DNA from: Desulfofundulus thermosubterraneus DSM 16057
Lineage (GTDB): Bacteria > Bacillota > Desulfotomaculia > Desulfotomaculales > Desulfovirgulaceae
Direction of reading: 5' to 3'
DNA length: 47,340 nucleotides
Assembly (NCBI RefSeq): GCF_900142025.1
Contig: NZ_FQZM01000028.1
Location: 1 to 47,340, forward strand
The notes beneath the pieces are model-generated. The model was not told the origin of the DNA. It did not search any database and saw nothing but the letters and a program-made list of their open reading frames with translations. Position numbers and translations under genes: made by a program. Below, in pieces: positions 41,790 to 47,340 of this stretch; the stretch's first letter is position 1, and each line of letters opens with the position of its first letter.

Positions 41790-42790
41790 GCCAGGACTTT
41801 GCCATAAAAGTAATTGGTTACATGTACGAAAGCATAATGGAAACCATGAGCCGTCTCCCTTTCAGCGGGCGTTACTGGATGGAGGAGATCGTGCAGGGCA
41901 CCGCCCTTCGTGTCCTGGACGAGCACAGCAGCGAGCTGGAAATCACCTCGGACAAACCCATAGACATATGCACCGGCTACCTGCATTTGCTGGATAACAA
42001 GGGATTCCTCAAAGCGTCGGATTATCACCTCCGGCAGGAAGGCGAGGAAATTCACGTACAGGTTAACTTCTCCAGGTGTGTTTACCGCGATTTCTGCGTT
42101 CAGGTACAGGATAAAGAAATTCCCCTGTACTGCATAAGGATGAATGCCCTGCGGGCCGTCCTTAAAAAGTTCCTGGAGCTGGACTATACCTATTCCATTC
42201 ATGTTTCTCAACAAGAAAACCTTTGCCACGGCAGACTCTTTCCCAACCCCCTTCCCCGCGGTGAAATTGTCATCCGGGAGGGAGATGTGCTGAAAATCGC
42301 GGGAGACCGGGCCATGCTACTGCCCATGGCCACCTATGCTTCGATTCTGGGATCCATCAAGGAACACGCGCCCCACGTGCTGGTACACGTGCTTTATGAC
42401 GCCGGGTTCCAGTCCGGCCTGAGGCTGGCCCGCCGGGCCAGGAAAATGTATCCTGCAGCCGGTGAGTGCCTGAATATCCTCCTGGATGAGTTAAAGCAAC
42501 ACGGCCTGGGGCGCATGGAACTGGTTTCCCTGGAACCCGGTGCCGGCAGGGCACTCATCCGTTGCCACGACTCGTTCCAGGTGGACTCCATAAAGAAATA
42601 CGGAGAACTATACCGTACCCCCAGGGTGGTCTGCGATCTCCTGCGGGGCACTTTCGCCGCTTTCCTGACTGAATTGCTTCAACAGAATATTTTCTGTGAG
42701 GAAATTCAATGCCAGTCAATGGGAAATTCCTGCTGCGAGTTCCTGACTTTGCCGGTTGAAACCCAGTTGAGCAGGGGTGAGGAGGTTTGA
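41786..42790 (+). CDS. V4R-domain protein with novel N-terminal half
   Basis: The C-terminal half (about 185-325) matches the V4R (4-vinyl reductase) ligand-binding domain: LVHVLYDAGFQSGLRLARR, LVSLEPGAGRALIRCHDSF, and QCQSMGNSCCEFLTLP with the conserved Cys set. V4R domains in NO-like and aromatic sensors bind small hydrophobic ligands or metals. The N-terminal 170 residues (IKVIGYMYESIMETMSRL, then CTGYLHLLDNKGFLKAS, then FSRCVYRDFCVQV) are not recognised and have several Cys. The gene is translationally coupled to KaiC 2 (ATGA) and to the next wHTH gene (TTGA). It is the likely sensor of the cluster. Confidence 0.85.
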   Translation: MSQDFAIKVIGYMYESIMETMSRLPFSGRYWMEEIVQGTALRVLDEHSSELEITSDKPIDICTGYLHLLDNKGFLKASDYHLRQEGEEIHVQVNFSRCVYRDFCVQVQDKEIPLYCIRMNALRAVLKKFLELDYTYSIHVSQQENLCHGRLFPNPLPRGEIVIREGDVLKIAGDRAMLLPMATYASILGSIKEHAPHVLVHVLYDAGFQSGLRLARRARKMYPAAGECLNILLDELKQHGLGRMELVSLEPGAGRALIRCHDSFQVDSIKKYGELYRTPRVVCDLLRGTFAAFLTELLQQNIFCEEIQCQSMGNSCCEFLTLPVETQLSRGEEV

Positions 42791-43113
42791 AAAGGCCTCC
42801 CACCGAGCAGCAGGTCGATCCAATCCTCCTGAGTATGGTGCGCATTGAACTGCTGGCATTTTTTCAGGCAAACCCCTATACCCGGGACACCATTGAAGGC
42901 CTGGCCAGACGATTGCACCGTCCTCTCCCGGCGGTATCCCTGGCGGCATCCTCCCTGGCCGCCCTGGGTATACTTGTTGGTCACCAGGGTTCAGGTACAA
43001 CCATCTACCGCCTGAAACATGGTGAATTCATCACCCTTAATGCGGGGGAAAACACAAAAAATGAGTGTTTCTCCAGCGACCCCTCGGCTCAAGCCCACCA
43101 GAGTCAAGGCTGA
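42787..43113 (+). CDS. Small winged-helix protein of the KaiC cluster
   Basis: The frame begins with TTG at 42787, overlapping the V4R stop as TTGA with GGTGAGGAGG before it. The core reads MVRIELLAFFQANPYTRDT, then LARRLHRPLPAVSLAASSLAALGIL, then TIYRLK, which is a compact wHTH. The last 30 residues are low-complexity. It may be a DNA-binding output or a protein adapter between KaiC proteins and the kinase. No named family was recognised. Confidence 0.7.
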   Translation: MKRPPTEQQVDPILLSMVRIELLAFFQANPYTRDTIEGLARRLHRPLPAVSLAASSLAALGILVGHQGSGTTIYRLKHGEFITLNAGENTKNECFSSDPSAQAHQSQG

Positions 43114-43190
43114 TGAAAGCTTCTTCCATTAAATCATACTCCGGGAGCAGAAGAGGTCAAAGGCCAGCTCATTTTAAGGAGGATAAAACC

Positions 43191-44276
43191 ATGTTTTCCC
43201 CTGATTTCATCTGGGACAACCTCCCCGCCGGGCTGCTCGTTATCGATCACCAGGCCAGGATCAGAATTTTCAACCGCACCCTGGCCAACCGTACCGGCCT
43301 TCATGCGGAACAGATGATCGGGCAACGGTACCCGGAAATTTATCCTGGTTCCAATAAATTAAAACTTCTAGAGACCCTTTACACCGGCAAAGTTTACGAT
43401 CAGATCCGGGCCGAGGAGGTTCTCCCGGTACCCCACACAAGCATTCTCGCGGCAAGCTGCCGGCCCATAATTACTGCCGGCGACACCATTACCGGAGCGC
43501 TGGCCCTGTTCGTGGATAACGCCCGCTGCAAGGAAATGCAGCAGGCGGTAATGAAAGCAGAAAAGCTGGCCATTATGGGCCAGCTGGCCGCGCAGGTGAT
43601 GCATGAAGTAAAAAACCCGCTGACCACCGTGAAAGGATTCCTCCAGCTGCTAAAAGAAAGGCAGAATTATCCCAACCAGCAGGAATACCTTGATATCATG
43701 CTGGAAGCCATAGATCACGCCAATAACATTATTGCCGATTTCCTGCACCTGGCCCGGCCCGGGTACTCCTGCCGGAAACGTTACGCCCCCGAGAAACTGC
43801 TTTCCGAGGTTTCCATGCTCATGGAAAGCGAAGCTGCTCTCAGGAATATTTCAATCAAAACGGTTATCCCTGAAAACCTGCCCCCGGTATGGATTGATCC
43901 CGAACAAATGAAGCAGGTGCTTGTCAACATTATTAAAAACTCGCTGGAAGCCATGCCCGAAGGCGGTGAGGTAACCATTAAAACCCACTGCCGTGCCCGG
44001 GAGCTTTTCATTGCCATTTCCGACACGGGGACCGGTATGGATGAACTTGTCCTCGAGAACATCTTCGAGCCCTTTTTTACCACTAAAACATCCGGCACCG
44101 GCCTGGGCCTGTTCATCGCCAAACAGATAGTACATAATCACAAGGGTGATATAATGGTGGAAAGCATACCGGGAAAGGGTACCACCATAACCATCACCCT
44201 TCCCCTACCGCAGCGGGAGGAGGAACATCAAAATTACACTGGCATCCACCCCGGGACCCATCCTTTTTTTACCTGA
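43191..44276 (+). CDS. Orphan PAS histidine kinase
   Basis: ATG 43191 is seven bases after AAGGAGGA. A PAS domain (1-110) starts DNLPAGLLVIDHQARIRIFN and has GLHAEQMIGQRYPEIYP. HisKA has the phospho-His in VMHEVKNPLTTVKGFLQLL. The ATPase domain has IIKNSLEAMPEGGEV, DTGTGMDELVLENIFEPFF and GTGLGLFIAKQIV. No membrane helix and no partner response regulator lie nearby, as in sporulation KinA-type kinases that feed Spo0A. The kinase is 77 bases after the wHTH gene and ends the plus-strand cluster. Confidence 0.9.
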   Translation: MFSPDFIWDNLPAGLLVIDHQARIRIFNRTLANRTGLHAEQMIGQRYPEIYPGSNKLKLLETLYTGKVYDQIRAEEVLPVPHTSILAASCRPIITAGDTITGALALFVDNARCKEMQQAVMKAEKLAIMGQLAAQVMHEVKNPLTTVKGFLQLLKERQNYPNQQEYLDIMLEAIDHANNIIADFLHLARPGYSCRKRYAPEKLLSEVSMLMESEAALRNISIKTVIPENLPPVWIDPEQMKQVLVNIIKNSLEAMPEGGEVTIKTHCRARELFIAISDTGTGMDELVLENIFEPFFTTKTSGTGLGLFIAKQIVHNHKGDIMVESIPGKGTTITITLPLPQREEEHQNYTGIHPGTHPFFT

Positions 44277-44294
44277 GGGAAACGAAAAAGTGAA

Positions 44295-44313
44295 GGCCGG
44301 AAAATTTCCGGCC
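44295..44313. terminator. Bidirectional terminator between the kinase and MBL genes
   Basis: GGCCGGAAA-A-TTTCCGGCC is a perfect nine-base-arm palindrome between convergent genes, with GTTTGTTT on the plus side and CACTTTTTCG on the minus side. Confidence 0.8.
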
Positions 44314-44319
44314 GTTTGT

Positions 44320-44949
44320 TTACCACCTTCCGTTCAGGAAGGGGTTATATCTGGCTTCTTCACCAATAGTGGAGGCCGGCCCGTGGCCGGGCAGCACTTT
44401 GGTTTCCGGCGGGTAGCACAGGAGTTTTTCTTTAATCGATTGGATCAGCTGCTGGTGGCTGCCCCCCGGAAAGTCGGAACGGCCCACCGAACCGGCAAAA
44501 AGGGTGTCCCCGGTAATCAGGCTGTCCCCCACCTCCAGGCATATGCCGCCGGGAGTGTGGCCGGGAGTATGTATAACCCGCAGGGTTTGCTTCCCTACGT
44601 TAACCGTATCTCCGTCCTCTAAAAGGCGGTCTGCCGGGGGATAGCTGATGGACAGGCCCATATAGAGGGAAAGGTTGCTGCCGGCGCTGGTAAGCATGTG
44701 GGCATCATCCCGGTGGATGAGCACCTCGGCCCCCGTAGCCTCTTTAACCTGTCCCAGGGCACCGATGTGATCCACGTGGCCGTGGGTTAAAATGATATAG
44801 CGGCATTTCAGGTCCAATTGTTCCAGGCGGCGTAAAATGCGGCCCCCCTCGGCCCCGGGATCCACCACGGCAGCTTCTTTGGTTTCCGGGCAACCGATGA
44901 TGTAACAGTTGGCTTCCATAGACCCTACGGGAAAACCTTCTAAAATCAA
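44320..44949 (-). CDS. MBL-fold metallo-hydrolase (glyoxalase II-like)
   Basis: The TTG at 44949 follows GGGGG. The core THGHVDHIGALGQVKEATG provides the HxHxDH metal site, and HTPGHTPGGICLEVGDSLITGDTLF, SVGRSDFPGG and VLPGHGPASTIGEE complete the family pattern. It lacks the long C-terminal glyoxalase domain and is probably a small thioesterase-like hydrolase (YqgX-type). It lies downstream of dtd. Confidence 0.9.
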   Translation of the reverse strand: MILEGFPVGSMEANCYIIGCPETKEAAVVDPGAEGGRILRRLEQLDLKCRYIILTHGHVDHIGALGQVKEATGAEVLIHRDDAHMLTSAGSNLSLYMGLSISYPPADRLLEDGDTVNVGKQTLRVIHTPGHTPGGICLEVGDSLITGDTLFAGSVGRSDFPGGSHQQLIQSIKEKLLCYPPETKVLPGHGPASTIGEEARYNPFLNGRW

Positions 44950-44988
44950 AAAGCATACCCCCTCGTTTTCTTGAATAGCGTCGCTCCA

Positions 44989-45438
44989 CTAGAATTCCTT
45001 CTTGCTATCTAGGAGCAGGGTCACCGGACCGTCGTTGATGATCTCCACCTGCATGTAGGCACCAAAGACGCCGGTGACCACGGCCAGGCCCTCTTCCCGC
45101 AGCAGGCGGATAAAAAGCTCGTAGAGCTCCCGGGCCTGTTCCGGCTTGGCGGCCCGGTCAAAACCGGGCCGCCTGCCCTGCCGGCAGTCGCCGTAAAGGG
45201 TGAACTGGGAGACCACCAGCACTTCACCCCCGGTGTCCAGCACCGAGCGGTTCATTTTGCCCCGTTCGTCCTCAAAAATGCGTAAACGGGCCACTTTTTG
45301 CGCCAGGTAACGGGCATCACCGGCGTCATCTTCCCGCTCGACTCCCAGCAGCACCACCAATCCGGGCCCGGTAACCGCCACCCGCTCCCCATCAACTGTA
45401 ACTGAACCCCTCGTTACCCGCTGCACTACCGCCCGCAT
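44989..45438 (-). CDS. dtd: D-aminoacyl-tRNA deacylase
   Basis: ATG 45438 begins [20 protein letters not shown]. The active site is in [19 protein letters not shown], and the Gly-cisPro motif is in [13 protein letters not shown]. It removes D-amino acids from tRNA. The 149-residue length is standard. The upstream RBS is AGAGGG. It is co-oriented with the MBL gene. Confidence 0.95.
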   Translation of the reverse strand: MRAVVQRVTRGSVTVDGERVAVTGPGLVVLLGVEREDDAGDARYLAQKVARLRIFEDERGKMNRSVLDTGGEVLVVSQFTLYGDCRQGRRPGFDRAAKPEQARELYELFIRLLREEGLAVVTGVFGAYMQVEIINDGPVTLLLDSKKEF

Positions 45439-45574
45439 GATCAATCCCTCTTTTAGTTGTAGTAAACTATAACAACGGGAAATAATCGTTGTCAAGCATT
45501 CATCCGTCTCCACGCTCTACACCTGCCGGAAGGGGAAAATGGCCGGTATGGTACGCAAAGCCGCGCTCCCCTTT

Positions 45575-46366
45575 TCAACGTACGAACTTTCCCAGAAGCG
45601 CCTGCAGCAAACCTCTTCTGCCGGTTCGCACCTTCCCGGCCGCCTCCACAGGAATGGCACGACCCTCCAGCACCCGCCGGGAGTTGTCCACCAGCTTTCG
45701 GGCTGCGTCAGCCCCCAGCCGACGTTCCACTTCCGCAAGGGCGGGGGAGAGCACGGGAGTACGTCCGGTGGAGGAATGGGCATCGGAAGCCACAAAGTGG
45801 GCCAGGCCGTGCTCCAGAAAATAAAAGGCCGCCCTGGCCGCTTCCCGCCCGAACATCCCGGTCAGGCTGCCCGCGGTAACCTGGGCCGGCACCCCCCGGG
45901 AAACCAGGGTCCGCAGCAGATCCGGACGGCGGCAGAAAGATACGTTCCTTTCCGGGTGGGCAATGATGGGCGTAATCCCCTGGAGCTGCAGTTCGTAGAG
46001 CACCCGCTCCGTATAGGGGGGTACGAAAGCGGCCGTCAGTTCCACCAGCAGGTAGCGGCCCCCGTCGTTCAAGGTGAGCAGATCCCCCCGGGCCAGGCTG
46101 TCCGGCAGATCCGGTTCCAGGAGGTACTCGGCACCAGGTAAAATTTTTAAGGGAATCTCATATTTATTCAACTGGCCGTTCAACTGCTCCACGGCGCTGA
46201 GAATCGCCTCCCGGCCCGTGCGGTAACGGCTCCCGTCAACGTGGGGCGTGGCCACCAGGGAAACAATCCCGTCCTCCACCGCCAGCCAGGCCATGGACAA
46301 AGCCTCGCCCAAATCCGGTGCACCGTCGTCAAGACCGGGCAAAATATGCGCATGCAGGTCAATCAT
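45575..46366 (-). CDS. CpsB/YwqE-type PHP tyrosine phosphatase
   Basis: The PHP fold is clear: MIDLHAHILPGLDDGAPDL, LVATPHVDGSRYRTG, IIAHPERNVSFCRRPDLL and VASDAHSSTGRTPVLS. These provide metal ligands for a Mn-dependent protein-tyrosine phosphatase that acts on bacterial tyrosine kinases controlling polysaccharide export. The start overlaps the stop of a galE remnant (ATGA), and no kinase or capsule genes are visible within the window. The enzyme is full-length. Confidence 0.9.
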   Translation of the reverse strand: MIDLHAHILPGLDDGAPDLGEALSMAWLAVEDGIVSLVATPHVDGSRYRTGREAILSAVEQLNGQLNKYEIPLKILPGAEYLLEPDLPDSLARGDLLTLNDGGRYLLVELTAAFVPPYTERVLYELQLQGITPIIAHPERNVSFCRRPDLLRTLVSRGVPAQVTAGSLTGMFGREAARAAFYFLEHGLAHFVASDAHSSTGRTPVLSPALAEVERRLGADAARKLVDNSRRVLEGRAIPVEAAGKVRTGRRGLLQALLGKFVR

Positions 46367-46512
46367 AAAAACCTACCTCCGGCACTGGGTGAACAACAAG
46401 TCCCATCTCCATAACCTTCCGGGTGACGCCGGTACCCCTCCCAGGCCGTGCGGACGATGGTTTCCAGGTCGCCGTAGCTGGGCCGCCAGCTCAGCACATT
46501 TCTCGCATTTTT
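46363..46512 (-). pseudogene. galE: UDP-glucose 4-epimerase, C-terminal fragment
   Basis: The reverse strand encodes KNARNVLSWRPSYGDLETI, then VRTAWEGYRRHPEGYG, which is the GalE C-terminus (LGW-P-Y-DLETI--TAW-W---HP-GY). It ends in a TGA overlapping the CpsB start. There is no proper start codon of its own. The N-terminal fragment lies at 46609-46767 with about 100 unrelated bases between, so the middle of galE is deleted. Confidence 0.85.
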
Positions 46513-46608
46513 GATTCCTCCTCGTAACCTAAAATCAATCACTACTGTTCAATTGTAAGCCCTTTTTACTGACAGTATATCATATAAGCCACAAACGCAT
46601 CCATTTAT

Positions 46609-46779
<171 letters not shown>

Positions 46780-47340
46780 CTACGCCTGCAGGTTTTTGCT
46801 TTTTTTCTTGCTTCTCACGTATTCCAGGGCCAATTCCCAGTACTCAGCCAGGGTTTGCTTTTCTTCTCCGGTAAGGTCTGAAACCTGCCCCAGAAGGCCG
46901 GCAAAAAGGGGGTCGATAGCCACCACCTGCAGTTTTTCATCCAGCACCTTTTCGTCCCCACTAAAGCTAGGTTGGTCGACACGCCCCAGAAGATAGTCCG
47001 TGGACACACCGAAAAAATCCGCCAGACGTATCAAAAACTGGTAATCCGGCAAACGTTTATTTTTTTCGTACATGGCTATGGTGCTCTGCCCCACACCCAG
47101 CAGGCGGGCAAGCTCCGCCTGGGAAAGCCCCTTTTGCTGGCGCAAAAATGCCAGCCTCTCACCAAACAATGGCACAGATGACGACCCCCTGCCAACAGCA
47201 TGAATTTCCTGTGATGCAAAAGGTTTTTCCCTGAACCGTACAAACAAAGAAAAGAAAAAGGCCAAAACCACAAACCCCGCCAGGTCCACCAGCACGTCCA
47301 CCGCCCGGCCGGTGCGGCCGGGAACAAAAGTCTGATGCCA
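46780..47340 (-). CDS. VanZ C-terminus fused in frame to an XRE helix-turn-helix (partial)
   Basis: The frame is open from the window edge to the stop at 46780. The first part, WHQTFVPGRTGRAVDVLVDLAG, with a following membrane helix FVVLAFFFSLFVRF, is the end of a VanZ domain. After a 20-residue linker comes an XRE HTH: ERLAFLRQQKGLSQAELARL, LLGVGQSTIAMYEKNKRLP, FFGVSTDYLLGRVD, and a helical tail. If both are one protein it is a membrane-anchored regulator. However GTG 47175 is nine bases after GGGGG, so the HTH part may also be made alone (131 residues). The beginning of VanZ lies outside the window. Confidence 0.7.
   Translation of the reverse strand, partial: WHQTFVPGRTGRAVDVLVDLAGFVVLAFFFSLFVRFREKPFASQEIHAVGRGSSSVPLFGERLAFLRQQKGLSQAELARLLGVGQSTIAMYEKNKRLPDYQFLIRLADFFGVSTDYLLGRVDQPSFSGDEKVLDEKLQVVAIDPLFAGLLGQVSDLTGEEKQTLAEYWELALEYVRSKKKSKNLQA

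Overview
The window looks like a chromosome segment of an anaerobic, spore-forming, moderately GC-rich Firmicute of the Peptococcaceae/Desulfotomaculum-Pelotomaculum kind. This is inferred from several things: strong GGAGG ribosome sites with many TTG/GTG starts, a sigK-type sporulation sigma fragment, an ireB-alaS-ruvX-mltG-U32 peptidase gene order, a 6S RNA between aspS and tcdA as I recall for Bacillus subtilis, rubrerythrin, small ferredoxins, and an apparent selenoprotein. No tRNA, rRNA, CRISPR array or complete phage was seen.

Positions 1-7150 are an accessory scrap-yard. They hold the N-terminus of an IS4-type transposase, a stalk-domain/transglutaminase pair that may be one frameshifted gene, and an RHS-repeat pseudogene joined to an out-of-frame SLH domain. 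A 3' piece of sigK begins at the place where skin-type elements split that gene. Next come a frameshifted RelE/HigB toxin with an intact HigA-like antitoxin, an MFS drug exporter cut off at its 3' end, an IS3 transposase remnant with an amber stop, and a PIN-domain toxin with its small partner.

Positions 7151-11156 hold a stalk-domain phosphodiester glycosidase, a DUF554 membrane protein and a group of small redox genes (ferritin-like protein, thioredoxin, FmdB zinc ribbon, ferredoxin). Among the redox genes lies a glutaredoxin-like gene whose first active-site Cys codon is TGA. I read it as a selenocysteine gene (UxxC) that ordinary ORF finding would miss.

Positions 11339-37736 are mostly minus-strand housekeeping genes. 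These are a triple-HTH regulator, a class B penicillin-binding protein, a U32 peptidase family protein, mltG, a VanW/G5 protein, a DUF1292 protein, ruvX, a ferredoxin-tailed aldo/keto reductase, ireB and alaS. They are followed by an Rrf2-nifS-nifU-mnmA sulfur-transfer operon, rarA, a two-component system divergent from a PepSY protein, a second thioredoxin, tcdA, 6S RNA, aspS, hisS and a MinD/CooC-like ATPase. An acyl-CoA synthetase-like gene that lacks the usual catalytic Lys lies beside them.

Positions 39695-44276 stand out. Five plus-strand, largely overlapping genes encode a double-domain KaiC-like ATPase, a single-domain KaiC-like ATPase, a V4R-domain protein, a small winged-helix protein and an orphan PAS histidine kinase. 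Upstream lies a perfect Spo0A-box sequence with a second, inverted, near-match box. I suggest this is a signalling module that feeds the sporulation or stationary-phase decision; its function is inference. The window ends with an MBL hydrolase, dtd, a CpsB/YwqE-type PHP phosphatase, an internally deleted galE, and an open frame that joins the end of a VanZ domain to an XRE helix-turn-helix.
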